Below, in pieces: positions 1-6,797 of a DNA stretch of 16,156 nt; within the stretch, counting starts at the first letter, position 1, and each line of letters opens with the position of its first letter. The DNA comes from Oscillospiraceae bacterium (lineage in GTDB: Bacteria > Bacillota > Clostridia > Oscillospirales > Acutalibacteraceae), in NCBI GenBank assembly GCA_902797915.1, contig CADBUK010000086.1, positions 1 to 16,156 of the forward strand. Reading direction: 5' to 3'. The notes under the pieces are model-generated. The model searched no databases. It worked only from the letters and a program-made list of their open reading frames with translations, and was not told where the DNA came from. Both the position numbers and the translations under genes were made by a program.

Positions 1-1435
1 CTTCAATATCAAGGGTTCCCTTAACACGAATACCCTTGCCTAATTCTGATGTAACGTTCATAGTGCAGTTTTGAATTGCCGCACTGCGTTCCGCATAGAT
101 ACCGTTTTTGTTTTTTGAATAAATATTTACGGTGCCATGACCTTTAATAGATAATTTGCACTCACTATAAATCGTTCCACTACCATAATTATTGGCATTT
201 CCGTTTGCCTTAAGGCTGCTTGTGGTGCCCTCAACAAAGGAAAGCACCGCATTGGGATTATTCTTTGTGGCGGCGGTGTTTTTATAAACCAGCGCTTCGC
301 CGTCGTTATCCGTGTCGTTAATCACGGTGTCCGTATCCTGGAACTCAAGCGCAAAGGAATCGCTGGAGGTGATATCAACGCCCGCCAGCCTTACCCTTGC
401 AAGGCCCTGATTGCCGAGCTGAACGATTATTTTGCCGTACCAGGTGGACGAAGCGTTTTCCTGTGTAATGTAATAATCGCCGTTACCTATAAGATAAAGC
501 GTGCCGTTTTGAATATACGCCTTTGACTTGGCGTCAATATCCGTAATCGGCGAATTAGCGTCCAGACCGACTGCCGCAGTCGTGTTTGCTTTAAGAATAA
601 TATTTATGTCAGCCAAATCGCTGTAATCCGCAAAGCCGATAACGTTATCCTGCTCCTGCTGCGGATTATCGTTCGAGCCGCTTGTGCCCGACTGCGCCGC
701 CGCTGCGTCCGCGTCTGACGGGGAGCTGCCTGCGGGCGTCGTTTCGGTAATAATCGTGCCGTTTTTGATTGCCGCCTTTGAAAGCACCGTGCCCGTTGAT
801 TTTTCCGTTACGGTGTACTTGCCGTCGCCGTTTTCGGCTGCGGTAACCTCAATAGGCGTTTTGCCGTCCGCGCTTTTAAGGTGCATATAAATATAGCCCG
901 TGTCGCCCCTTGTGGTTTCAACCTCGTAAAGCTTGCCGTCGTCATAGCTCTGAACGGCAATCATATTCTTGTTTTCATCAGTGTAGAAATCAAGAAAAAT
1001 CTTGCTGCCGTTATTCAGCTTCAGCGAATAAACCGTTGCGCCCGTGCTTGTGTCCGCAGAAACCGCAATAACCCTGCCTACAAGATTAGCGTCCGTTATT
1101 GCGTTGCCGTTCTTATCCTTTGCGGATTGAACGAATGCGCTGACCATATATGTATTTGTAACGTCATTAATCGGAATGAGGGTAAGCACGTTGCCCGCCT
1201 CGTCGGTAAGCTCAATCAGATTGCTTGCCGCCATTTCCTCAACAATGCCTGAATCGCCGTCGTCAGCGTCCTCAACTATTGTTACGGGCTCGTCAATATC
1301 CAGCGTTTTATTTCTGTTTGCGTACTCGTAAATGCCCGCGCCCGCCGCAATTGCAACAACTACGCCCACCGTGCAGGCAATAATTATCTTCTGCTGCTTT
1401 GTAAGCGAGGCAAGCCAAGTTTTTAGTTTTTCCAT
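1..1435 (-). CDS. Membrane-anchored Cthe_2159-type carbohydrate-binding protein (partial, C-terminus beyond window)
   Basis: An uninterrupted minus-strand frame starts at ATG 1435 and runs off the left edge after 478 codons, so the C-terminus is missing. The start MEKLKTWLASLTKQQK is followed by one hydrophobic helix (about residues 19-36), then an acidic linker, a mixed beta region (about 65-240) and a low-complexity Ser/Asp/Ala/Gln stretch (about 240-265). From about residue 275 the pattern fits the Cthe_2159 (formerly DUF4353) beta-helix family: an 'I.NGTLYLIGNGDYYI' strand, 'IIVQLGNQGLARVRLAGVDITSSDSFAL', then short repeated strands ending near 'GKGIRVKG'. Family members bind acidic sugars such as polygalacturonate, and the topology places the binding domain outside the cell. 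The gene lies 46 bases after the DUF4956 gene as the last visible member of the operon. The RBS is weak (GGTGAT). Family assignment is from recalled pattern only. Confidence 0.72.
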   Translation of the reverse strand, partial: MEKLKTWLASLTKQQKIIIACTVGVVVAIAAGAGIYEYANRNKTLDIDEPVTIVEDADDGDSGIVEEMAASNLIELTDEAGNVLTLIPINDVTNTYMVSAFVQSAKDKNGNAITDANLVGRVIAVSADTSTGATVYSLKLNNGSKIFLDFYTDENKNMIAVQSYDDGKLYEVETTRGDTGYIYMHLKSADGKTPIEVTAAENGDGKYTVTEKSTGTVLSKAAIKNGTIITETTPAGSSPSDADAAAAQSGTSGSNDNPQQEQDNVIGFADYSDLADINIILKANTTAAVGLDANSPITDIDAKSKAYIQNGTLYLIGNGDYYITQENASSTWYGKIIVQLGNQGLARVRLAGVDITSSDSFALEFQDTDTVINDTDNDGEALVYKNTAATKNNPNAVLSFVEGTTSSLKANGNANNYGSGTIYSECKLSIKGHGTVNIYSKNKNGIYAERSAAIQNCTMNVTSELGKGIRVKGTLDIE

Positions 1436-1481
1436 ACAAATCACCAACCGAGCGGTTTAGCGCCTGACTGCGCATTGTTTT

Positions 1482-2186
1482 TTATTGAAAATGAAAGCTC
1501 TTTACTGCGGGAGCTTCAACCGAAAGCATAACTTTAAGATTGCCGTTCATTGCGCGGATTTCATCAAGGAACTCGCGAACCTGCGCAGGGTCCTTCATAG
1601 TAACCGTAAAGCTGAGCTCAAACAGCGCGCCGAAATCAACGCTTTTGATAACCGAAAGCTTGCTTTTGGTGCAATATTTATCAAGCGTTTCGTCAAACGC
1701 GCCTACGTAATTAAGGGTTTCGGGAACCGTGATTTTAAGCGTATAAGTGTCCGACTTCTTGCCTGCATAATTTGTAAGGTGCAGAACAACGATTACCGCA
1801 AGGATAACCGCGGTTGCAACGGCTGCATAAGCGTAATAGCCCATACCGCAGGCAAGGCCCATAACAACGCTCATAAACACGAAGGCAATATCCTTCGGGT
1901 CTCCGGGTGCGCTTCTGAAACGGATAAGCGCAAACGCGCCCGCAAGGCTGAACGCCCTTGCAACGTTGTTGCCGATAAGCAAAATTACCAGCGCAACAAT
2001 CGGGGAAAGCAGAATAAGCGAAACGCAGAACGCCTGACTGTAACCGTCCTTGCGGTGCGTAAAGAGATAAACGGCGCTGATAACCAAGCCGATGATGATT
2101 GACGAAGCAAGAATAAGCAAAACGCTTTTCATAGTAAGCTCCGTGGCGATGTCGCCGCTTGTTAACGAATTGATAAAGTCACTCAT
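1482..2186 (-). CDS. DUF4956 family integral membrane protein
   Basis: 234 aa from ATG 2186. This start is chosen because GGAGG (2195-2199) sits 8 bases upstream; a TTG five codons earlier would overlap that RBS. Hydrophobic helices lie at about 22-42, 52-72, 99-117 and 119-138. Between helices 2 and 3 is the family signature 'ARAFSLAGAFALIRFRSAPGD', with Arg/Asp residues inside an otherwise hydrophobic region (R77, R89, R91, D96, D99). The C-terminal part (about 147-222) alternates strands and helices like a small ferredoxin/ACT-like soluble domain. The overall layout resembles MgtC-type proteins, but that is only an inferred similarity. The gene is 33 bases downstream of the VTC gene. DUF4956 and VTC genes commonly adjoin in Bacillota; the biochemical function is not established. 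It could form the membrane partner or translocation path for the polymerase. Confidence 0.85.
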   Translation of the reverse strand: MSDFINSLTSGDIATELTMKSVLLILASSIIIGLVISAVYLFTHRKDGYSQAFCVSLILLSPIVALVILLIGNNVARAFSLAGAFALIRFRSAPGDPKDIAFVFMSVVMGLACGMGYYAYAAVATAVILAVIVVLHLTNYAGKKSDTYTLKITVPETLNYVGAFDETLDKYCTKSKLSVIKSVDFGALFELSFTVTMKDPAQVREFLDEIRAMNGNLKVMLSVEAPAVKSFHFQ

Positions 2187-2219
2187 AATTATATCCTCCA
2201 AAAATTTTTACCTTATTTA

Positions 2220-3011
2220 TCAGTCAAAAACCAGACTGCTGAAATAATCAAAATCAACCCTGTTGCCGTCCCTGTCCTGCAGGCGATATTCAAGGGTGTG
2301 ATTTTGCAAATCCTGCTTATACTTTGCGCCGTACTTTGAAAAACCGCGGCTGTAAAGCCCGTGCTCCGAAAGCATGTGCGTAAGCCATAGCGGCATTGCG
2401 CCGAGAATTTTGATTTCCATAATATACATACCCTCGGGCAGCAACAGCTCGTCCTGCTCGCTTTCGCCGAACTGAAAATTACTGCGCCGTGTGCGTACGT
2501 TGCGGTCAAACGTCATTCGGAAATCGCGATTTTCCTTGCCGAACAGCGCCAGACGGTCATACTGAACATAAAGCGCGGGGGCAACCTTGTTGCGTTTGAA
2601 ATAATACTGCAGCTCCTTTGCCACCTGCGCCGAAAGGTAGTCCTTGGTTTCGGGCAAAACGCCCTGATTAACAAAGGGTTCAACCTCCTTGATTTTAAGC
2701 TTAATCCTGCGCTTGTTGCCGACCTTGTTGCTTTTTTTCTTTATTTCCATAAAGATTTTATCCTCGGGGTCCTTTTTGTCATAATAAGAACGCAGGCGCA
2801 TTTTTTCCTTGTAAACGGGCTTTGACGAATTCTGCCTGATTACGTCGTGGTTGACGGTGTCGTAATAAATGCTGTAAATGCGGTACTCGTTGCCGCCGAT
2901 ACAATACTCGTCCAAATCCATATATTCAAGCAGAACGGGCAGAATTTCATCCAGCTTTTCTTTTGAAATCAGGTACTTTTTTTCATACCTTTTAAAAGTT
3001 GCAATCGTCAA
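2220..3011 (-). CDS. VTC domain protein, polyphosphate polymerase-like
   Basis: 263 aa. The start is TTG at 3011, preceded by GGGGTGG with a gap of about 4 bases; the next in-frame ATG (residue 31) would remove the conserved N-terminal strand FKRYEKKYLI. The protein matches the VTC catalytic domain, a triphosphate-tunnel-type barrel with alternating charged residues lining the tunnel: E10/K11/K12, K70-R72-R74 (KMRLRSY), E89-K91-K92-K93 (MEIKKK), R101/R102 with K104/K106, R153 (YVQYDR), D169-R170 and R173, E199-K201 (MEIKI), and K226 (FSKYG). In yeast Vtc4 this fold makes polyphosphate from ATP at the membrane. The length (263 aa) fits a stand-alone bacterial VTC domain with no transmembrane helix or SPX domain, so a membrane partner would be expected; the downstream DUF4956 protein is the candidate. 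First gene of the operon. Polymerase activity is inferred from the family. Confidence 0.85.
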   Translation of the reverse strand: MTIATFKRYEKKYLISKEKLDEILPVLLEYMDLDEYCIGGNEYRIYSIYYDTVNHDVIRQNSSKPVYKEKMRLRSYYDKKDPEDKIFMEIKKKSNKVGNKRRIKLKIKEVEPFVNQGVLPETKDYLSAQVAKELQYYFKRNKVAPALYVQYDRLALFGKENRDFRMTFDRNVRTRRSNFQFGESEQDELLLPEGMYIMEIKILGAMPLWLTHMLSEHGLYSRGFSKYGAKYKQDLQNHTLEYRLQDRDGNRVDFDYFSSLVFD

Positions 3012-3045
3012 AAAACCACCCCATTTTAAATAAGTATTAATATAT

Positions 3046-3071
3046 GGTTTAGATATAATAAATATTAAACC
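3046..3071 (-). other. Imperfect inverted repeat in the VTC operon leader
   Basis: GGTTTA (3046-3051) and TAAACC (3066-3071) are complementary, with further A/T pairing inside, in the roughly 80-base untranslated leader between the predicted promoter and the TTG start. It could be a weak leader hairpin or a protein site. It has no T-run and is not a terminator. Confidence 0.3.
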
Positions 3072-3098
3072 TTAAATGAAACTTAAAAAATTAATATT

Positions 3099-3127
3099 AA
3101 TATAAATCAGTATTTTTCTAAAGTCAA
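3099..3127 (-). promoter_or_regulatory. Promoter of the VTC-DUF4956-Cthe_2159 operon
   Basis: On the minus strand TTGACT (3127-3122) and TATATT (3104-3099) are separated by exactly 17 bases, a near-consensus SigA promoter. The expected start of transcription is near 3092, giving a leader of about 80 bases before the VTC start. Confidence 0.65.
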
Positions 3128-3184
3128 TAAAGTCGGTACAAATTTAACATTTTAATTTGTTAAATCGTTACAGTGCCCCCGAAA

Positions 3185-3223
3185 TGACAAAATAAAAAAC
3201 GCTATTCCGAAGAATAGCGTTTT
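3185..3223 (-). terminator. Intrinsic terminator with UUCG loop after the choline-binding-repeat gene
   Basis: A perfect 12-bp stem (3212-3223 pairing with 3196-3207) reads on the minus strand as GAATAGC-type arms closed by a C(UUCG)G tetraloop, followed by a T-rich tail. It begins 4 bases after the stop codon at 3228-3230 and shields the VTC operon from readthrough. Confidence 0.9.
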
Positions 3224-3227
3224 GATT

Positions 3228-4490
3228 TTACGGATTAGTACACACTCCTGAACCGTTGAATTTATATGTTTTTCCGTTAATTTTCTTTGAGGTGTTGGCA
3301 AGCATTGCGCCCGAGGCGTCCATATAGTACCACTTGCCGCTGCTCTTAACCCAGCCCGTAGCCATCGCGCCGCTTGATTTCATAAAGTACCATTTGCTGC
3401 CCGATTTTACCCAGCCCGTAGCCATCGCGCCGTTTGATTTCATAAAGTACCAGTCGTTGCCGGACTTAACCCAGCCCGTTGCCATTGCGCCGCTCTTGCT
3501 CATAAAATACCAGCTGCTGCCTGATTTTACCCAGCCCGTAGCCATAACGCCGTCTGATTTCAGGTAATACCATTTACCGCCGTCAAGCAGCCAGCCCGTG
3601 TGCTTTTCGCCGCTTTCGTTATAAAAATACCACGCGCCGTCAATGTATTGCCAGCCCGTCAGAACAGGCTCGGGCTCTGCGTCGGAAACGGTTACGGGAA
3701 CGTAATACATTCTTGCGCTGCCGCTGTAGCCGCCGATTTTGCCTTCCTCGCCGTTTATGGTAACGTCGGGGGATTTAATTATCGTAAAGCCGTCGTTCGC
3801 CGTAAACTTTACGCCGACAACGTAGGTTTTGCCGCCGACAAGGGCGGTATCTGCGCTCAGCTCTTCGCCCTTAACGATATCAAACGGGCTTTCGCAGTCA
3901 TACCAGCCGATAAGCTCAACGGTATAGTTTGTATCCTCTGTTGTAACAGCGGTTGAGCCGACTGCCGCATTTGCCGCAATTCCCGTTACGGTTGCCGCAA
4001 GCTCGGGAAGAATGTTGCTGACATGCCCCTCAAGGCGCACCGTTGCATTATCATATCTTGTAATCGTTTCCAAATATTTTGCGTCGGTTATGGTTTCGTA
4101 TCTTGCGTCGGGGTTATCGTCCGAGCTTCTGCCAAAGCAGGGCGCAGGAGAGCCCTCAACCATGCTTGTTAATTTCTTGTTTTTAGCAGTTACGCCAAGA
4201 CTGTTTGCCCAGTTGGTAACACGGTTTGTCAGCGTCTGAGCTGTCGGCGAAAGCTGATAGTTTATAACATCATCTTCCGTGCCGATTTCATCGGCAACAA
4301 CCTCGAAGGGCTCTGCGGAATTGTTAAAATAATAAGTCTTGCCCATGCCGTCGTCATAAACAACGCCGAAAACGGAAATCGTTTCGTGAAATCTGTACAC
4401 TGCGTCAGGGTCGTTGTCTGCATAAGCGGCAAACGGCATAACGCACAGTGCCATTAATACGGCAATAAAAACCGAAATTGCTTTTTTCAT
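3228..4490 (-). CDS. Secreted protein with C-terminal choline-binding-type (CW) repeats
   Basis: 420 aa from ATG 4490, with an RBS AAGGGGG 8-9 bases upstream. Residues 1-24 form a clear signal peptide (Lys-Lys, hydrophobic core, cleavage after AYA). Residues 25-170 carry no domain I recognise; 171-268 look like a beta-rich Ig-like module ('GKTYVVGVKFTANDGF'). Residues 279-398 are six 20-residue repeats of the form GW-x-WYYM/F-S/G-x-MAT, followed by a degenerate seventh unit to the C-terminus. Such repeats (CW_binding/choline_bind families) bind choline or other amines on teichoic acids, or act as a general cell-surface anchor in Clostridia. No catalytic domain is visible. It is a single gene with its own promoter (4515-4543) and terminator. 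The repeats are nearly identical in DNA and could change number by recombination. Confidence 0.88.
   Translation of the reverse strand: MKKAISVFIAVLMALCVMPFAAYADNDPDAVYRFHETISVFGVVYDDGMGKTYYFNNSAEPFEVVADEIGTEDDVINYQLSPTAQTLTNRVTNWANSLGVTAKNKKLTSMVEGSPAPCFGRSSDDNPDARYETITDAKYLETITRYDNATVRLEGHVSNILPELAATVTGIAANAAVGSTAVTTEDTNYTVELIGWYDCESPFDIVKGEELSADTALVGGKTYVVGVKFTANDGFTIIKSPDVTINGEEGKIGGYSGSARMYYVPVTVSDAEPEPVLTGWQYIDGAWYFYNESGEKHTGWLLDGGKWYYLKSDGVMATGWVKSGSSWYFMSKSGAMATGWVKSGNDWYFMKSNGAMATGWVKSGSKWYFMKSSGAMATGWVKSSGKWYYMDASGAMLANTSKKINGKTYKFNGSGVCTNP
3294..3653 (-). repeat. Tandem 60-base repeats encoding CW units
   Basis: Six units of 60 bases encode the 20-residue repeats. The phrase 'cccagcccgtagccat' recurs every 60 bases at about 3351, 3411, 3471 and 3531. 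The four inner units are most alike, which suggests recent duplication or gene conversion inside the gene. Confidence 0.85.
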
Positions 4491-4514
4491 ATAATAACCC
4501 CCTTGTTAATATTG

Positions 4515-4543
4515 ATTATATGTTAAAAACCGATATTATTCAA
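4515..4543 (-). promoter_or_regulatory. Promoter of the choline-binding-repeat gene
   Basis: Minus-strand TTGAAT (4543-4538), a 17-base spacer and a perfect TATAAT (4520-4515), with transcription expected near 4508 and a leader under 20 bases. It lies in the 65-base gap after the hydrolase gene, where I see no clear terminator, so upstream readthrough is also possible. Confidence 0.65.
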
Positions 4544-4555
4544 GAGGAATATTAT

Positions 4556-5263
4556 TCATTTACAAAACACGTGGTTGCCTATAACCGTTGTTACGGGGCG
4601 TGAGCGCATCCACTGACTGCTCGTCTTGGCGGGATTATAATAATAAATCGCGCCGCCCGTTGGGTCCCAGCCGTTGATTGCGTCCTGCGCCGCGCGCTTT
4701 GCGGTATCCGTAACGGAGGCATACCAGTTGCTGTCATACACGCAGGAAAACGCGCCGCTCTGGTAAACAACGCCGCTGACCGTGTCGGGAAACGAGGGGT
4801 GCGCCACGCGGTTAAGAATAACGGCGCCCACGGCAACCTGCCCCGTATAGCTCTCTCCCCTTGCCTCTGCGGAAATAACGCGCGCAATAAGCTGAACGTC
4901 GCTGCCCGAAAGACTGCTGCCGCCCGAGGACGAGCCGCCAAGCCCCATATACAGCAGGGTTTGCGGCCCCGCAATTCCGTCCACAGTTATACCCACGCTG
5001 CGCTGAAAGCTGCGCACGGCGTTCTGCGTCTGCGTGCCGTAAATGCCGTCCACCGAGCCGCCGTAATAGCCGAGGCTTTTCAGCTTTTGCTGAATATTGC
5101 GCACCTCGCTGCCCGTTGAGCCGTACTTTGAAAGCGCGTACTCCGCCTGCTCCTGCTTATCGTAAAGCACATAGGCGGCTGCGCCGCCCGCCGCCGCGCC
5201 GAGCAGAATTGCCGCCGAAATCAAAAAAATATAAAAATTCCTGAAAGCCTTATATACTGTCAC
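4556..5263 (-). CDS. sleB: SleB-type cell wall / spore cortex-lytic hydrolase with peptidoglycan-binding domain
   Basis: 235 aa if started at GTG 5263, which has AGGTGG 5 bases upstream; the GTG at 5272 would lie inside that RBS. Residues 9-33 form an N-terminal membrane anchor with no obvious cleavage site. Residues 46-106 are a PG_binding_1 domain (RNIQQKLKSLGYY..VDGIYG..T..AVRSFQ). A Ser/Gly linker (109-121) leads to the Hydrolase_2 (SleB/CwlJ) domain at 124-235, with the catalytic Glu in SAEARGE (E133), then 'AVILNRV', 'SGAFSCV' and the C-terminal 'NHVFCK'. The family cleaves spore cortex or vegetative peptidoglycan as a lytic transglycosylase/amidase. The domain order matches SleB but the protein is shorter than B. 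subtilis SleB (about 305 aa). No ypeB-like partner is visible; the neighbour upstream is a small membrane protein. A role in germination is inferred. Confidence 0.85.
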   Translation of the reverse strand: MTVYKAFRNFYIFLISAAILLGAAAGGAAAYVLYDKQEQAEYALSKYGSTGSEVRNIQQKLKSLGYYGGSVDGIYGTQTQNAVRSFQRSVGITVDGIAGPQTLLYMGLGGSSSGGSSLSGSDVQLIARVISAEARGESYTGQVAVGAVILNRVAHPSFPDTVSGVVYQSGAFSCVYDSNWYASVTDTAKRAAQDAINGWDPTGGAIYYYNPAKTSSQWMRSRPVTTVIGNHVFCK

Positions 5264-5272
5264 TTCAACCAC

Positions 5273-5539
5273 CTACGCCACATAATTTAAAATCAGGGTT
5301 ATAACCGCGCCTGCCGCAAGGCAGATTGCAAACTGCACGGCAAGACGGCGGATTTCGCGCTTCGATTTTTTCATTCGCGGCGGCTTTTGCACGGTTTTTG
5401 CAACCTGCTCCGCCTGCGATTTAAGCTTTGCGCCGTCCTCGTTGATATATTCGGGCTTAACGAAGAACAAAATTTTTTCAAAATAAGGATTATCCGTGCC
5501 CGTAATCTCCAAAACCTGCCTGTTTACACCTTTAAGCAT
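5273..5539 (-). CDS. Small tail-anchored protein of unknown function
   Basis: 88 aa from ATG 5539. I do not recognise a named family. The N-terminal half has a compact motif 'EITGTDNPYFEKILFFVKPEY', then a charged linker, a basic patch (RMKKSKREIRR, 55-65) and one hydrophobic helix (67-86) at the extreme C-terminus. By the positive-inside rule the N-terminal domain is cytosolic and the protein is tail-anchored. Its stop codon (5273-5275) touches the first possible GTG of the SleB-like gene, so the two are transcribed together and probably translationally coupled, which suggests an envelope or sporulation-linked role. The strong RBS GGGAGG (5553-5558) is 13 bases from this ATG but only 5 from a nearer out-of-frame ATG at 5546. 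Confidence 0.7.
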   Translation of the reverse strand: MLKGVNRQVLEITGTDNPYFEKILFFVKPEYINEDGAKLKSQAEQVAKTVQKPPRMKKSKREIRRLAVQFAICLAAGAVITLILNYVA

Positions 5540-5546
5540 ACGCCAT
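5532..5546 (-). other. Possible four-codon leader ORF overlapping the small-protein start
   Basis: ATG at 5546 has the better RBS spacing (GGGAGG, 5 bases) and reads Met-Ala-Tyr-Ala-stop, ending at 5532 just inside the 88-aa gene. It could couple or damp translation of the next gene, or be chance. Confidence 0.3.
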
Positions 5547-5582
5547 CTTTTCCTCCCGAAATTTAATGTAAAAATCTTTCAA

Positions 5583-5588
5583 ATTATA
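5583..5588 (-). promoter_or_regulatory. Possible -10 box for the small protein / sleB unit
   Basis: A perfect TATAAT on the minus strand lies about 45 bases upstream of the small-protein ATG. I find no good -35 at 16-18 bases, so this is a weak call. Confidence 0.35.
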
Positions 5589-5930
5589 CAAATAGTGTTT
5601 GAAGCTTTACGGCTTTTTATTCAAATTTTAAAGGGGGCATTTTTGGTTAAAATTGCAATAAAATATTGCTTGACAAAGGTTCTTGATAACAAAAAGTATA
5701 TTAGGTTTTACGCATTGAAAATGTTGAAAACTATGTTAAAAATGTTCAAAATCTTGGTTAAAAACCGCATAAACAAGCCGTTTTTTAATGTTGAAAAGTG
5801 TTTTTACAATGTTGAGAATTCAATTTTCAATAATTTACACAGAGTTTTCAACAATTTGTAAAGTTACAAATTATTACAAAAATTTTTAGTTAATTTGCTA
5901 TTTTTGATATTCCCTATTGACAGATAATAT

Positions 5931-5938
5931 GTTATAAT
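5931..5938 (+). promoter_or_regulatory. Extended -10 promoter of the glycosylase gene
   Basis: TGTTATAAT (TG at 5930-5931, TATAAT at 5933-5938) is an extended -10 element. The nearby TTGACA (5917-5922) is only 10 bases away and cannot pair with it as a normal -35. Transcription is expected near 5945. Confidence 0.5.
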
Positions 5939-5973
5939 TTTTTCAGAAAATCAGAGGAGAAATTATACAGATA

Positions 5974-6792
5974 ATGATAATTGAGCAGAGGGAAAACGAT
6001 TTAATTTTAAAGGGCGTAAAATGCCTTAGCCTGCCGCTCACTCTTGATTGCGGAGAGGCGTTTCGCTGGGAGGAGCAGGAGGACGGCTCCTGGAGCGGCG
6101 TTGCCTTTTCAAAATTTCTGAACATTAAAGAGGAAAACGGCGACTTTGTGCTGAAAAACACAAGCCCCGAGGATTTCGAGGCGGTGTGGCGCAATTATTT
6201 TGACTTGGACAGGGATTACGCCGCAATCTGTGAAAGGCTGAAAAGGGACCCGCTTGTTGCGCAGACCATTGACGAATACTACGGAATACGCATTTTAAAT
6301 CAGGACCCGTGGGAAGCGCTTGTTTCCTTCGTAATCAGCCAGCAAAACAACATTAAACGTATTAAAGGCATAATCAAAAGGCTGTGCGAGGCTTACGGCG
6401 ACGAGGTTGCCGAGGGCGCATATTCCTTTCCGACGGCAGAGCGTTTGAGCGCGCTTGAGGTTTCCGATTTGGAGGCAATCGGCGCAGGCTACCGCGCAAA
6501 GTATATCAAACGCCTTGCGGACGACGTTGCCTCGGGCAGAATTGACCTTTCCGAAATCAAGGCAATGGAGCTTGACGACGCAAAAAAAGCCCTGCTTGAT
6601 ATTTACGGCGTGGGAATTAAGGTTGCAAACTGCGCGCTGCTGTTCGGCTTTCAGTTTGTTGAATGCTTCCCCGTTGACGTTTGGATGAAGCGCGTGCTTG
6701 AATACTACCCCGACGGGCTGCCCGAATGCTTTAAGGGCTACGAGGGAATTGCACAGCAATACTTGTTCCATTGGGCGAGAAATAATTTGTAA
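5974..6792 (+). CDS. ogg: 8-oxoguanine DNA glycosylase/AP lyase, Ogg1 type
   Basis: 272 aa from ATG 5974; AGAGGAG (5953-5959) is a rather distant RBS (14 bases), but no nearer start exists in frame. The N-terminal OGG_N domain (about 12-100) contains DCGEAFRW..Q (25-35), matching the GQSFRW motif of human OGG1. The HhH-GPD domain (about 112-250) has 'ISQQNNIKRI' (NNNxxRI-type), the helix-hairpin-helix 'LLDIYGVGIKVANC' with the predicted catalytic Lys216, and Asp235 in FPVDVWMKR. Domain order and length match bacterial Ogg1-type enzymes such as that of Clostridium acetobutylicum. It would excise 8-oxoG opposite C and nick the backbone in the cytosol. It probably forms its own short transcript; the rsmE gene follows after a hairpin-bearing gap. 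Confidence 0.93.
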   Translation: MIIEQRENDLILKGVKCLSLPLTLDCGEAFRWEEQEDGSWSGVAFSKFLNIKEENGDFVLKNTSPEDFEAVWRNYFDLDRDYAAICERLKRDPLVAQTIDEYYGIRILNQDPWEALVSFVISQQNNIKRIKGIIKRLCEAYGDEVAEGAYSFPTAERLSALEVSDLEAIGAGYRAKYIKRLADDVASGRIDLSEIKAMELDDAKKALLDIYGVGIKVANCALLFGFQFVECFPVDVWMKRVLEYYPDGLPECFKGYEGIAQQYLFHWARNNL

Positions 6793-6797
6793 TGCGG

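Larger units (their letters stand above)
5547..5973. other. A+T-rich divergent gap with repeated TGTTnAAAA-like 9-mers
   Basis: This is 427 bases without a convincing gene. The open plus frame here (to 5861) is a compositional artefact with a Lys/Asn/Phe/Ile-only make-up. The gap holds a perfect GCAATA-AAA-TATTGC inverted repeat (5655-5669) next to a TTGACA (5670-5675) with no matching -10. It also holds TGTTGAAAA (5722-5730, 5789-5797), variants at 5734-5742 (TGTTAAAAA), 5743-5751 (TGTTCAAAA) and 5810-5818 (TGTTGAGAA), and the reverse TTTTCAACA (5845-5853). The gap separates the sleB unit (minus) from ogg (plus) and must contain both promoters. Confidence 0.6.

Noticed and set aside
1485..2102. 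205-aa plus-strand frame opposite the DUF4956 gene
   Set aside because: It is antisense to a clear membrane-protein gene; its translation is rich in Arg/Lys/Asn/Cys as expected of a shadow frame.
3294..3653. CRISPR-like array from the regular 60-base spacing
   Set aside because: The repeats are in-frame coding units of a choline-binding-type protein and there are no unique spacers.
5496..5861. 121-aa open frame on the plus strand across the sleB-ogg gap
   Set aside because: It overlaps the 88-aa gene start on the other strand, has no RBS at its start, and its translation is an A+T-driven mix of Lys, Asn, Phe, Ile and Leu without domain features.
5917..5938. TTGACA and TATAAT as a standard promoter before ogg
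   Set aside because: The spacing is only 10 bases; the -10 is better read as an extended -10 element acting without that hexamer.
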